A DNA stretch of 51,779 nucleotides from Pseudomonadota bacterium (GTDB lineage Bacteria; Pseudomonadota; Gammaproteobacteria; Burkholderiales; Burkholderiaceae_C), in NCBI GenBank assembly GCA_029779845.1, contig JAKOZT010000045.1, forward strand, positions 1 through 51,779. The letters are read 5' to 3'. This document shows positions 9,938-28,586 of this stretch, one piece after another (position 1 is the first letter of the stretch; each line of letters begins with the position of its first letter). Below the pieces are notes generated by a model. The model was not told where the DNA came from and did no database searches. It saw nothing but the letters and a program-made list of their open reading frames with translations. The position numbers and the translations under genes were made by a program.

Positions 9938-10720
9938 ATGAGGGTCGCCCTCGGCGTCAGCTACCGCGGCAGCGCCTACCAGGGCTGGCAGAGCCAGCCC
10001 GGCGGCAACACCGTGCAGGACCGTCTGGAAGCCGCGCTCGCGCAGTTTCTCGATGCGCCGGTACGCGTGATGTGCGCCGGCCGCACCGATGCCGGCGTGC
10101 ATGCGCTGAACCAGGTGGTGCACCTCGACAGCGAGGCTCGGCGCGAGCCGTTTTCGTGGGTGCGCGGCACCAACCGCTTCCTGCCCGACGACATCGCGGT
10201 CGAGTGGTGCCGGCCGGTCGCCGACAGCTTCCACGCCCGCAACAGCGCGCTCGGACGGCGCTACGTCTACGTGATGCGCGAGTCGCCGGTGCGCCCGGCG
10301 CTGGAAGCCGGGCTGGTCGGCTGGAGCTTTCGCGCGCTCGACGGCGAGGCGATGCGCGCCGCGGCGCAGGTCCTGATCGGCGAGCACGACTTCTCGGCCT
10401 TCCGCTCGGCCGAGTGCCAGGCGGCCTCGCCGGTCAAGACGCTGCGCCGCATCCACATCGACCAGCGCGGCGCCTACTGGCGCTTCGAGTTCGAGGCCAG
10501 CGCCTTCCTGCACCACATGGTGCGCAACCTGCTCGGCTGCCTGGTCGCGGTGGGCGCGGGCACGCGCGATGCGCGCTGGCTCGCCGGCGTGCTGGCTGCG
10601 CGCGACCGCAGCCTGGCCGCGCCGACCTTCCCGGCCGACGGGCTGTACTTCGCCGGGCCGTACTACGATGCGGCCCTCGCGCTGCCCGAGACCACGGCGG
10701 CGCTGGACTGGCTGCCCTGA
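9938..10720 (+). CDS. truA: tRNA pseudouridine(38-40) synthase
   Basis: TruA changes uridines 38-40 in the tRNA anticodon arm to pseudouridine. The 260 residues start with the family pattern MRVALGVSYRGSAYQGWQSQ. The catalytic aspartate is Asp51 in CAGRTDAGVHA. The start is fixed by this N-terminal homology, yet no ribosome binding site precedes it; the terminator of fimV ends two bases upstream. trpF begins 13 bases after the stop, a truA-trpF-trpB-trpA-accD run found in many proteobacteria. Confidence 0.96.
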   Translation: MRVALGVSYRGSAYQGWQSQPGGNTVQDRLEAALAQFLDAPVRVMCAGRTDAGVHALNQVVHLDSEARREPFSWVRGTNRFLPDDIAVEWCRPVADSFHARNSALGRRYVYVMRESPVRPALEAGLVGWSFRALDGEAMRAAAQVLIGEHDFSAFRSAECQAASPVKTLRRIHIDQRGAYWRFEFEASAFLHHMVRNLLGCLVAVGAGTRDARWLAGVLAARDRSLAAPTFPADGLYFAGPYYDAALALPETTAALDWLP

Positions 10721-10733
10721 AGCCTTCACTCCG

Positions 10734-11384
10734 ATGCTTCCCCAACGCACCCGCATCAAGATCTGCGGCCTGACGCGCGAGGCCGATGTCGACGCTGCCG
10801 TCGCCTGCGGCGCCGATGCGATCGGCTTCGTGCTTTACCCGAAGAGCCCGCGTGCTGTCAGTGCAACGCGCGCCGCCGAGCTGGCCCGACGCCTGCCGCC
10901 TTTCGTGACGCCGGTGGCGCTGCTGGTCAACGCGCAGCGCTCGGAGATCGACGCGGCGCTGGCCGCGTTGCCGCAGGCCGTTCTGCAGTTTCATGGTGAC
11001 GAAACCCCCGCCGACTGCGAAGCCGCCGGCCGGGCCTACCTGCGCGCCGCCCGGATGGCGCCCGGGTTCGATTTGGTAGACTTCGCCTCCCGATTCCCGA
11101 GCGCCCAGGCCCTCCTGCTCGACGCGCATGTCGAGGGGTACGGCGGCGGCGGAAAGGTCTTCGATTGGTCTCTCATTCCCGCCAACGTGTCCCGTCCGGT
11201 CGTTTTGTCTGGTGGGTTGCATGCCGGAAATGTGACCGGGGGCATTCTTCAGGTGCGGCCCTGGGCCGTTGACGTGAGCTCCGGCGTGGAAGCAGCCAAG
11301 GGCATCAAGGATGCCGCCGCGATCCGCCGGTTCTGTGAAGCGGTGCGCGAGGCCGATGCCCGCATCGCCGACTCCGAGACCTGA
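10734..11384 (+). CDS. trpF: Phosphoribosylanthranilate isomerase
   Basis: TrpF catalyses the Amadori rearrangement of phosphoribosylanthranilate in tryptophan synthesis. The protein has 216 residues and a TIM-barrel pattern. The catalytic cysteine is in IKICGLT at the N-terminus. The aspartate is in LLLDAH (about residue 130), followed by a glycine-rich phosphate-binding stretch ([11 protein letters not shown]) and [13 protein letters not shown]. The open frame extends upstream into truA, but [12 protein letters not shown] at 10734 is the natural start. It precedes trpB by 14 bases. Confidence 0.96.
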   Translation: MLPQRTRIKICGLTREADVDAAVACGADAIGFVLYPKSPRAVSATRAAELARRLPPFVTPVALLVNAQRSEIDAALAALPQAVLQFHGDETPADCEAAGRAYLRAARMAPGFDLVDFASRFPSAQALLLDAHVEGYGGGGKVFDWSLIPANVSRPVVLSGGLHAGNVTGGILQVRPWAVDVSSGVEAAKGIKDAAAIRRFCEAVREADARIADSET

Positions 11385-11398
11385 ATCCTTCCAGCACC

Positions 11399-12613
11399 AT
11401 GTTGAATTACCAGCAGCCCGATGAGCGGGGGCACTTCGGCGTCTATGGCGGCAGCTTCGTCGCCGAGACGCTGATCCACGCGCTCGATGAACTGAAAGCC
11501 GCCTACGACGCGGCGCGCAACGATCCGGCCTTCCTGGCCGAATTCCGCCACGAGCTGGCGCATTACGTCGGCCGGCCGACGCCGGTCTACCACGCGCAGC
11601 GCCTGAGCCGCGAGCTCGGCGGCGCGCAGATCCACCTCAAGCGCGAAGACCTCAACCACACCGGCGCGCACAAGGTCAACAACACCATCGGCCAGGCGAT
11701 GCTGGCGCGGCGCATGGGCAAGCCGCGCGTGATCGCCGAAACCGGCGCCGGCCAGCACGGCGTGGCCACCGCGACGATCTGCGCGCGCTACGGCATGGAG
11801 TGCGTGGTCTACATGGGCAGCGAGGACGTCAAGCGCCAGGCGCCGAACGTCTACCGCATGCACCTGCTGGGCGCGACGGTGGTGCCGGTGGAATCCGGTT
11901 CGAAGACGCTCAAGGACGCGCTCAATGAAGCGCTGCGCGACTGGGTGACCAACGTCGAGAACACCTTCTACATCATCGGCACGGTGGCCGGCCCGCACCC
12001 GTATCCGGCGATGGTGCGCGACTTCCAGCGCGTGATCGGCGACGAGTGCCTGGTGCAGATGCCCGAGGCGATCGGCCGCCAGCCGGATGCGGTGATCGCC
12101 TGCGTCGGCGGCGGCAGCAACGCGATGGGCATCTTCTATCCGTACATCCCGCACGAAGGCACGCGGCTGATCGGCGTCGAGGCCGCCGGCCTCGGCCTGG
12201 CCTCCGGCAAGCACGCCGCCTCGATCAGCGCCGGCACGCCCGGCGTGCTGCACGGCAACCGCACCTACCTGCTGCAGGACGCCAACGGCCAGATCATCGA
12301 GACGCACTCGATCTCCGCCGGCCTCGACTACCCCGGCGTCGGCCCCGAGCACGCCTACCTGCACGACATCGGCCGCGCCGAGTACGTCGGCATCACCGAC
12401 GACGAGGCGCTCGCCGCCTTCCACCGCCTGTGCCGCACCGAGGGCATCATCCCGGCGCTCGAATCCAGCCATGCGGTGGCCTACGCGATGAAGCTGGCGC
12501 CGACGCTGCGGCCCGACCAGCACCTCCTGGTCAACCTCTCCGGCCGCGGCGACAAGGACATCAACACGGTGGCGGCGCTGTCCGGCGCGCCGATGGTGAA
12601 GGGGCTGTCATGA
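11399..12613 (+). CDS. trpB: Tryptophan synthase beta subunit
   Basis: TrpB joins indole to serine with pyridoxal phosphate in the alpha2-beta2 tryptophan synthase complex. It has 404 residues. The PLP lysine is Lys92 in HTGAHKVNN. The phosphate-binding [10 protein letters not shown] loop and the KREDLNHTG stretch are also present. Its TGA overlaps the ATG of trpA (ATGA at 12610-12613), which indicates translational coupling of the two subunits. Confidence 0.98.
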   Translation: MLNYQQPDERGHFGVYGGSFVAETLIHALDELKAAYDAARNDPAFLAEFRHELAHYVGRPTPVYHAQRLSRELGGAQIHLKREDLNHTGAHKVNNTIGQAMLARRMGKPRVIAETGAGQHGVATATICARYGMECVVYMGSEDVKRQAPNVYRMHLLGATVVPVESGSKTLKDALNEALRDWVTNVENTFYIIGTVAGPHPYPAMVRDFQRVIGDECLVQMPEAIGRQPDAVIACVGGGSNAMGIFYPYIPHEGTRLIGVEAAGLGLASGKHAASISAGTPGVLHGNRTYLLQDANGQIIETHSISAGLDYPGVGPEHAYLHDIGRAEYVGITDDEALAAFHRLCRTEGIIPALESSHAVAYAMKLAPTLRPDQHLLVNLSGRGDKDINTVAALSGAPMVKGLS

Positions 12614-13407
12614 GCCGCATCGCCGCCACCTTCGCCGCGCTGCAATCGCGCGGCCGCAAGGCGCTGATCCCCTACGTGACGGCCGGCGATCCGTTCGCCG
12701 ATGCGACGGTCGACATCATGGTCGCGATGGCCCAAGCCGGCGCCGACGTGATCGAACTGGGCGTGCCGTTCTCCGACCCGATGGCCGACGGCCCGGTGAT
12801 CCAGAAGGCCTCCGAGCGCGCGCTGGCGCGCGGCATCGGCATGGCGCAGGTGCTCGCGATCGTGCGCGAGTTCCGCACGCGCGATGCGAACACGCCGGTG
12901 GTGCTGATGGGCTACGCGAATCCGGTCGAACGCTACGGCGTCGAGCGCTTCGTCGCCGATGCCAAAGCCGCTGGCGTCGACGGCGTGCTGGTCGTCGACT
13001 ACCCGCCCGAGGAGTGCGAGGCCTTCGCCGCGCTGCTGCGCGATGCCGGCCTGGACATGATCTTCCTGCTCGCGCCCACCTCCACCGAGCAGCGCATGAA
13101 GGACGTGGCGCGCATCGCCAGCGGCTACGTCTACTACGTGTCGCTCAAGGGCGTGACCGGCGCCGGCCACCTCGACACCGCCGCGGTGGCGGCGATGGTG
13201 CCGCGCATCAAGCAGCACGTGAAGCTGCCGGTGGGCGTGGGCTTCGGCATCCGCGATGCGGCCACGGCGCGCGCCGTGGCGAGCGTCTCCGACGCGGTGG
13301 TGATCGGCTCGGCGCTCGTGCAGTTGCTCGAAACGCGCGATCGCAAGAGCGTGGCCGCGGCCGCGGCGGACTTCATCGGCGGCATCCGCGCCGCCCTCGA
13401 TTCATGA
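12610..13407 (+). CDS. trpA: Tryptophan synthase alpha subunit
   Basis: TrpA splits indole-3-glycerol phosphate to indole, which is channelled to TrpB. The 265-residue protein has the two catalytic acids at the same numbers as the E. coli enzyme: Glu49 ([10 protein letters not shown]) and Asp60 (PMADGPVIQ). The phosphate-binding GVGFGIRDA stretch is near residue 213. It overlaps trpB by four bases and is followed 13 bases later by accD. Confidence 0.98.
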   Translation: MSRIAATFAALQSRGRKALIPYVTAGDPFADATVDIMVAMAQAGADVIELGVPFSDPMADGPVIQKASERALARGIGMAQVLAIVREFRTRDANTPVVLMGYANPVERYGVERFVADAKAAGVDGVLVVDYPPEECEAFAALLRDAGLDMIFLLAPTSTEQRMKDVARIASGYVYYVSLKGVTGAGHLDTAAVAAMVPRIKQHVKLPVGVGFGIRDAATARAVASVSDAVVIGSALVQLLETRDRKSVAAAAADFIGGIRAALDS

Positions 13408-13420
13408 AAGGACTGGCACC

Positions 13421-14293
<873 letters not shown>

Positions 14294-14307
14294 CCGTCTC
14301 CTACTCG

Positions 14308-14329
14308 GTGCCTTTGCGCACAAAGGCAC
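14308..14329 (+). terminator. Hairpin after accD (terminator-like)
   Basis: GTGCCTTTG (14308-14316) pairs perfectly with CAAAGGCAC (14321-14329) around the loop CGCA. No T-run follows on the plus strand. It lies 15 bases after the accD stop and probably ends or protects the trp-accD transcript. Confidence 0.5.
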
Positions 14330-14508
14330 GCGCGCAGCCCGGTTCCCCGCAGTTGAAGGATGTTTCCGCCGATGGCGGCGGATAACCTTCGCTTGGCGGC
14401 AGTGGGTCAAAGGGAACACTCGATTCCTCGACGGGCGGGTTGAGGCACTCGCGTGATTGCGTCAGACACCGGTAGGGAGCCCTCCGCCGAGAACTTGTCG
14501 GAGTGTTC
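14330..14508. other. Intergenic region between accD and the NRPS-PKS operon
   Basis: This stretch should hold the promoter of the biosynthetic operon, but no convincing -35/-10 pair stands out. A small hairpin (TCCGCC...GGCGGA near 14368-14385) is visible. A minus-strand frame across 14301-14430 reads without stops but has no start of its own and no recognised domain. No integrase, tRNA end or direct repeat marks it as an integration site. Confidence 0.4.
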
Positions 14509-21764
<7,256 letters not shown>

Positions 21765-21768
<4 letters not shown>

Positions 21769-24700
21769 ACGCGACGCACCCCGACGTGCAGATGACCGAG
21801 GTCGACTACGACCCGTTCGCCACGCCCGAGCTGGCGCGCGCCGTGCCGACCACCGACGCGCAGCGCGAGCTGTGGTGGGCCGACCAGCTCGGCCGCGAGG
21901 CCTCGCTCGCCTTCAACGAATCGGTCTCGCTGGAGATCCGCGGCGGCCTGCGCGTGCAGGAGTTCCAGGACTCGCTGCTGGCGCTGAGCGACCGCCACGA
22001 ATCGCTGCGCTCCACGATCAGCGGCGACGGCATGGACATGCTGATCGCGCCGCGCGGCGCGCTGCAGGCCGAGATCGTCGACCTCTCGGCGCTGGCGTCA
22101 GCCGAGCGGGAGCGCGCGGCGGCGGCGCGGCGCGAGGCCGCGGTGCTGGAGCCCTTCGACCTCGTCGACGGCCCGCTGGTGCGAGCGACGCTGCTGTGCC
22201 TCGGCAGCGACCGCCACGAGTTCATCCTCTCGGCGCACCACATCGTCTGCGACGGCTGGTCGTTCGGCGTGGTCGCGCGCGACCTGATGCGCATCTACGC
22301 CGCGCTGTGCAGCGGCCGCAGCGCCGCCGAGCTGCCGCAGGCGGACAGCTTCGGCGACTACGCGCTGGCCGAGCACGAGCGTGCCTTCGCCGAGCAGGTG
22401 GCGGCCGACGAGCGCTACTGGGTGTCGGTGTTCGACCGCAGCGTGCCCACGCTCGACCTGCCGACCGACCGGCCGCGCCGCGCCGTGCGCGGCTTCGCCT
22501 CGCAGCGCGTCGACTACCGCATCGAGCCGGCGCTGGTGGAGGCCGTGCGCAAGCTCGGCGCCGCCCACGGCGCGAGCCTGTTCGCCACGATGTTCGGCCT
22601 GTTCGGCGCGCTGATGGCGCGCCTGGGCGCCGACGACTCCGGCGAGGTGGTGGTCGGCGTGCCCTCGGCCGGCCAGGCGGCGCGCGACGCCACCGAGCTG
22701 GTGGGCCACTGCGTCAACCTGCTGCCGGTGCGCATGACGGTCGACCCGGCCGAGCCGGTGGGCGGCCTGCTGCGCCGCGCCAGCGGCGCGGTGCTGGATG
22801 CCTACGAGCACCAGTCGTGCACCTTCGGCCGGCTGCTCAGCAAGCTGGCGATCGCCCGCGATCCGGGCCGGCTGCCGCTGGCGGCGGTGCAGTTCAACAT
22901 CGACTCGCCGATCGCGCCGGCCGACCTGGCGGCGCCGGGCGTCGCGGTGGAGCTGCGCTCCAACCCGCGTGCCTTCGAGAACTTCGAGCTGTTCGTCAAC
23001 GCCACGCAGACCGGCGGCGCCGTCGTGCTCGAGTGCCAGTACAACACCGATCTGTTCGACGAAGAGACCGTCCAGCGCTGGCTCGACCTGTACCGCGCCG
23101 CGCTCGAGCGCGCCGTGGAGCAGCCGGGCTCGGCCTTGGCCGCGCTGTTCGGTGCCGCGCGCGCCGACCTCGAGCGCCTCGCGGCCTTCAACGCGACGGC
23201 GATGGCGTATCCGGCCGAGCGGCGCATCGAGCAGCTCGTCGCCGAGCAGGCCGCGCGCACGCCCGACGCGGTGGCGGTGATCGCCGGCGACGAACGTCTC
23301 ACCTACCGCGAACTGGATCAGCGCGCCAACGCGGTGGCGGCGGCGCTGGCCGAACGCGGCATCGGTGCCGGCCGGCTGGTCGGCATGGCCTGCGGCCGCA
23401 ACGTCGGCCTGCTCGCCGGCATGCTGGGCATCCTCAAGAGCGGCGCGGCCTACGTGCCGCTCGACCCGGCCTTCCCGGCCGAGCGCCTCGCCCACATGGG
23501 CGAGGACGCGCAGCTCGCCTGCATCGTCACCGATCGCAGCGTGACGCTGCCGGCGCTGGCGCAGTTCCCGACGCTGCTCGTCGACGAGCTGGCGCCGCGC
23601 GCCGACTGCCCGTGCTGCGCGCAAGACGTGCAGGCCGCGGCCTACGTGATCTACACCTCCGGCTCGACCGGCCAGCCCAAGGGCGTGGCGGTGCCGCACC
23701 GCGCGGTGGTCAATTTCCTCGCCAGCATGGCGCACGAGCCGGGCCTGCGCAGCGACGATCGCCTGGTGGCCGTGACGACCACCAGCTTCGACATCGCGGT
23801 GCTCGAACTCTTCCTGCCGCTGACGCTGGGCGCGCAGGTGATCATCGCCGACCGCGAGAGCGTGCTCGACGGCCAGCGCCTGCGCGCGCTGATCGAGCGC
23901 CACGACGCCACCGTGCTGCAGGCCACGCCCTCGGGCTGGCGCGTGCTGATCGAGGCCGGCTGGGCCGGCCACGGCCGCTTCAAGGCGCTGGTGGGCGGCG
24001 AGCCGCTCGGCGAGGATCTCGCCGCGCAACTGCTCGAGCGCAGCGGCGAGACCTGGAACATGTACGGCCCGACCGAGACCACGGTGTGGTCGACCTGCTG
24101 GCGCGTGCCGCGCGAGCGCAGCGGCATCCGCATCGGCACGCCGATCGCCAACACGCAGATCCACGTGCTCGACGAGCGGCTCGAACCCTGCCCGATCGGC
24201 GTGCCCGGCGAGATTTTCATCGGCGGCGACGGCGTCGCGCTCGGTTACCTGAACCGCGCCGAGCTGAGCGCCGAGCGCTTCGTCGCCGACCCGCGCGCGC
24301 TGCACGAGCGCATCTACCGTACCGGCGACCGCGGCCGCTGGCGCAACGACGGCACGCTCGAACACCTGGGCCGGCTCGACTTCCAGGTGAAGGTGCGCGG
24401 CTACCGCATCGAACTCGGCGAGATCGAGGCCGCGCTGGCGCGCCACGCGCAGGTCGAGCAGGCCGTGGTGGCGCTGCGCGAGGACGAGCCCGGCGATCTG
24501 CGCCTGGTCGGCTACGTGGTGGCGCGCGACGCCGCGCTCGACGCCGCCGCGCTGCGCGAGCACGTGCGCCGGTTCCTGCCCGAGTACATGGTGCCCTCGC
24601 ACGTGCTGGTGCTGCCGGCGATCCCGCTGCTGCCCAACGGCAAGATCAACCGCAAGGCGCTGCCGCGCCCGAGCGTCGAGTCCGCGCCGCGCCAGGCGGT

Positions 24701-26963
24701 GGTGGCGCCGACGAACGCCGCCGAAGCCACCGTGCTCGAAGCGATGGAGAAGGTGCTCAACCTGCGCGGCCTGGGCATCGACGACGACTTCTTCGCGCTC
24801 GGCGGCCACTCGCTGCTGGCCTCGCGGCTGACGGCGAACCTGAACAAGGCCTTCGGCATCGCGCTGCCGCTGCGCGCGGTGTTCGAAGCGGCCAGCGCGC
24901 GGCGCTTGGCGCAAGCCATAGCCGCCGGCCGGCACGCCGCCGCGCCGGCGGCGCCGCCGCTCGCGCACGTGGCCGACCAGAGCCGCGCGCCGCTGACGCT
25001 GGCGCAGGAGCGCATCCGCTTCATGGAGGAGATGCACCCGGGGCGCGCCGTCTACAACACGCCCTCGGCGCACCGCCTCAGCGGGCCCATGAACCGCGCC
25101 GCGCTCGAGCAGGCGCTGCGCGAGATGGTGCGGCGCCAGCCGAGCCTGCGCAGCCGCGTGGTCGCCGACGCGCAGGGCGCGCGCCTCGAAGTGCTGCCGC
25201 AGCTCGACTTCGAGCTGCCCTTCACCGACCTGTCGGCGCTGCCGCAGGCCGCTCGCGAGGCCGAACTGCTGCGCCGGCTGCAGGCCATCATCGACGAGCC
25301 GATGGCGATCGCCGCCGCGCCGCTGTTCCGCGTCGCGCTCTACCGCCTCGCGGACGAGGAGCACGTGCTGCTGTTCTCGATCCACCACATCGTCTGGGAC
25401 GGCTGGTCGTTCGACCTCTTCTACCGCGAGATGGCGGCCGCCTACGCCGCGGCGCTGCAGGGCAAGCCCTCGCCGCTGGCGCTGCCGGCGGTGAGCTTCG
25501 TCGACTACGCGCACTGGCACAAGGCCTGGATGGACAGCGAGGCCTGCAAGGCGCAGGTGCAGTTCTGGCGCAGCCACTACGAAGGCATCGAGGCGCCGCG
25601 CGCGCTGCCCACCGATCATCCGCGCGGCGCCGGCATGACCGGCGAGGGCGGCGCCGAGTGGGTGCACATGGACAAGGCGCTGACCGAGCGGCTGCGCGAA
25701 GTGGCGCAGGGCGCGGGCACGACGCTGAACATGCTGATCCTGGCCGTCTACACCGCGATGCTGTCGGAAGCCGTGCAGGGACGGTCGATCGTCATCGGCA
25801 TGCCGGTGCGCGGGCGCGGCCAGATCGAGCTGGATCCGGTGATGGGCTTCTTCAACAACCTGCTGCCAGTGCACTTCGCCGTCGATCCGGCGCAGGGCCT
25901 GCCGGCCTGGCTGGCGGGCGTGAAGCGCGAGCTGCTCGACGCCTTCGCGCACCAGGACGTGCCCTTCGAGCGCCTCGCGCTCGAGCCCGAGCTGGCGCGC
26001 CACGCCGGCAAGGCGGGCCTGTACCAGGCGCTGTTCTCGTTCCAGGACGCGCGCGAGCGCGAACGCAGCTGGGGGCCGCTCAAGCATTCTTCCGTGCTCG
26101 TCAAGCAGCGCGGCGCCACCGAAGACTTCAGCCTGTGGCTGATGGAGGTGCCGGGCGGGCTGGAGGGTGCGTTCAACTTCAACGTCGACCTGTTCGAAGC
26201 CTCGACCGCGCGCATCTTCCGCCGTCGCCTGCTCGGCCTGCTCGAGCGCGTGGCGCAGCAGCCCGCGCTGACGGTCGGCGAGCTGCTCGCACAGCCCGGC
26301 GACGATGCCGACGCGCTGCGCGCCTGGCTGGGCGTGGGCCGCTCGCAGGCGCCAGCCGCGGCGTCGCAGAAGACGCCGGAGAAGGCGCGCAGCAGCGCGC
26401 TCGATGCCTCCGGGCAGCGCATGGCGCAGATCTGGGCCGAACTGCTCGGCCTCGAAGTCACCGACATCGCGGCGCAGGACAACTTCTTCGATCTCGGCGG
26501 CAGCTCGCTGCTGGCGATGCGCGCCATCGAGGAGACGCGCAGGCGCCTGGGTGTCGAGATCGAGCCGCGCCGCTACGCGGTGGAGTCGCTGGCGCAGCTG
26601 GCGCAATTCCCGCAGGCGGCGGGCGAACGGCCGCCGGTGGCGATCACCGGGGCGATGGCTGCGGTGGCCGGCCTGTGGGCCGATCTGCTCGGGCTGGAGG
26701 CCGGCAGCATCCAGGCGGCCGACAATTTTTTCGATCTCGGCGGCGGTTCCTTGCAGGCCATGCAGTTCATTGACCAGGCGCAGCGCAAGCTCGGCCTGCG
26801 CTTCGATCCGCAGCGGCTGGTGATGGCGACGCTCGGCCAGCTGATGGAAGACGCCGCGCCGGCCGCTGCGGCGCCGGTCGAGCCGGCTGCGGCGAGCCGC
26901 GAGAGCGGCGGGCTGCTGTCGCGCGTGTTGCGAAAGGCGGGTCTGGGCGGCGGTGACCGATGA
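21765..26963 (+). CDS. NRPS, C-A(Gly-like)-T-C-T-T, no thioesterase
   Basis: This synthetase has 1732 residues and continues the assembly line. Order: a first condensation domain (AHHIVCDGWSF near 157-167) and an adenylation domain (YTSGSTGQPKG near 627-637). The A domain code reads DILQLGMVWK, eight of ten positions of the classic glycine code. Then come T1 (ALGGHSLLA, Ser near 1015), a second condensation domain with intact active site (SIHHIVWDGWSF near 1205-1216), T2 (DLGGSSLLAM near 1576-1585) and T3 (DLGGGSLQAM near 1657-1666). The second C domain has no A domain after it and the protein ends without thioesterase or reductase. Start and stop overlap both neighbours by ATGA, so the operon is translationally coupled. 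Confidence 0.93.
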
Positions 26964-27760
26964 AGCCGGCCTACATCGGCGCACCGGCGCGTCGGCTGTA
27001 CGTCTGCATGCACCCGGCCGCCACACCGACCACCGCCGCGGTGCTGCTGTGCCCGCCGTTCGGGCACGAGATGGCGCGCGCCCACCGGCTGCTGCGCGTG
27101 CTGGCCGAGCGCCTGGCACGCAGCGGCATTGCCGTGCTGCGCTTCGACCCCTACGGCGCGGGCGACTCGGAGGGCGACGAATCCGAACTCGACCTGCCCG
27201 GCTGGCGCGCCGACATCCTCACCGCGCACGAACATCTGGTCGCGTGGTCCGGACAGCGCCGCGTCGTCTGGATGGGCCTCGGCCTCGGCGCCAACGCCTG
27301 CATGCTGGCGGCCGCCGCCGCGACGCCGGCGCCGCTGCGGCTGCTGCTGTGCGACCCGGTGCTCGACGGACGCGGCTATCTCGAGCGGCTGCGCCAGCGC
27401 CATGTCGCGATCCTCGACGAGGAACTGGCCACCTCGGCGCTCAGCCGCGCACGCGAGACGGGCCAGCGCGACGCGCAGGCCTACCGCGACGAGGCGCTCG
27501 GCGTTGCCCTCGCGCCGGCGCTGCGCCGCGCGGTGGCCGAGACGGACTGGCTCGCCGCGCTTGCCGCGTTGCCCGTCGGCGCCACCGTGCTGCTCGACCC
27601 GGCACGCGCTGCGGCGCCCGAACCCGGCATCGGCCAGGCACGCTGCCTGAGCGCCGCGGAATCGGTCGACTGGCTGTCGGACCTGCCCGAGGACGGCACG
27701 CTGCTGCCCGGCAAGCTCGCCGCGCAAATGACGAAGGAGCTCGCCCATGCCTGTGCATGA
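26960..27760 (+). CDS. Alpha/beta hydrolase, exosortase-A-associated hydrolase 2-like
   Basis: This 266-residue protein has an alpha/beta-hydrolase fold: LCPPFGHEMARAHR with RFDPYGAGDSEGD is the family N-terminal core. It resembles the hydrolase-2 type seen in exosortase-A loci. The nucleophile elbow reads GLGLGA (residues 106-111), with Gly108 where a serine would be, so ordinary esterase or thioesterase chemistry is doubtful. It overlaps the NRPS stop (ATGA) and the next hydrolase by 14 bases. It may act in release, proofreading or transfer of the peptide, perhaps as a non-catalytic partner of the next protein. The family link is from memory and should be treated as likely, not certain. Confidence 0.72.
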   Translation: MKPAYIGAPARRLYVCMHPAATPTTAAVLLCPPFGHEMARAHRLLRVLAERLARSGIAVLRFDPYGAGDSEGDESELDLPGWRADILTAHEHLVAWSGQRRVVWMGLGLGANACMLAAAAATPAPLRLLLCDPVLDGRGYLERLRQRHVAILDEELATSALSRARETGQRDAQAYRDEALGVALAPALRRAVAETDWLAALAALPVGATVLLDPARAAAPEPGIGQARCLSAAESVDWLSDLPEDGTLLPGKLAAQMTKELAHACA

Positions 27761-28586
27761 ACAGGCACTGCTCTTCGGACCCGAGGATTCGCACCTCGGC
27801 ATCCTGACGCGATGCGACGGCGACGCCGCCGCGTCGCTGGTGTGCGTGATCCCCAACGCCGGGCTGATCTACCGCATCGGGCCGCGCCGCTTCACGGTGA
27901 AGCTGGCGCGCACGCTGGCTGAGGCCGGCATCCCGACGCTGCGCTTCGACCTTGCCGGCGTCGGCGACAGCAAGTACGTGGGCGAATCGGCCGGCGCGCG
28001 CGAGCGCATCCTCGCCAGCATGAAGTGCGCCTTCGACGAAATCGAGCGCAGCGCCAGTGCGCGCCGCTTCATCGTGATGGGCATCTGCTCGGGCGCGGCG
28101 AACGGCTACCAGGCGGCGCTGGCCGACGCGCGCGTCGCCGGCGTCTTCATGTACGACGGCTTCTGGTATCGCAGCCGCTGGACCACGCTCGTCTTCCTCG
28201 CCAAGCGCGCGCGCGTGCTGGGGCTGGCCGGCGCGCTCGGCGCGGCGTGGCGGATGCTGCGGCGCAAGCGCACGGCTGAGGCGGCGCAGCCGTCGAGCCT
28301 GGCGGCCAACCTCGACTCGTCGAACCCGCCCAAGGAGGAGTTCATCGCGCAGGTGAACGAACTGACGCGGCGCGGCGTGAGGCTCTGCTTCGCCTACGGC
28401 GGCAGCGTGCTGCCCTACTACAGCTACACGCAGCAGTTCCGCGACGTGTTCGCCGCGCAGCCGTTCTTCCCGAAGGTGGAATACCGCTACCTGCCGATGG
28501 TGGACCACATGCTCAGCAGCCTGGCCGCGCAGGGCGCGTTGCAGGCCGCCGTGCTCGAATGGGCCGGCCGCATCGCGGCCGCATGA
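27747..28586 (+). CDS. Alpha/beta hydrolase, exosortase-A-associated hydrolase 1-like
   Basis: This 279-residue alpha/beta hydrolase has the opening pattern VIPNAGLIYRIGPRRFTVKLA and RFDLAGVGDSKY, close to hydrolase 1 of exosortase-A loci. The nucleophile elbow is GICSGA, which puts Cys114 at the nucleophile position with Ser115 next to it. A histidine for the triad is offered by LPMVDHMLSS near the C-terminus. Since the synthetase lacks a thioesterase domain, this is the best candidate in the operon for a trans-acting release enzyme, but that is inference. It overlaps the upstream hydrolase by 14 bases and the phosphopantetheinyl transferase by ATGA. Confidence 0.75.
   Translation: MPVHEQALLFGPEDSHLGILTRCDGDAAASLVCVIPNAGLIYRIGPRRFTVKLARTLAEAGIPTLRFDLAGVGDSKYVGESAGARERILASMKCAFDEIERSASARRFIVMGICSGAANGYQAALADARVAGVFMYDGFWYRSRWTTLVFLAKRARVLGLAGALGAAWRMLRRKRTAEAAQPSSLAANLDSSNPPKEEFIAQVNELTRRGVRLCFAYGGSVLPYYSYTQQFRDVFAAQPFFPKVEYRYLPMVDHMLSSLAAQGALQAAVLEWAGRIAAA

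Noticed and set aside
14301..14430. Minus-strand tail with a protein-like sequence (NCGEPGCARAFVRKGTE) between accD and the NRPS gene
   Set aside because: The frame begins inside the antisense shadow of the NRPS gene, has no start or ribosome binding site of its own and matches no family I recognise. Chance open frame is the simpler reading.
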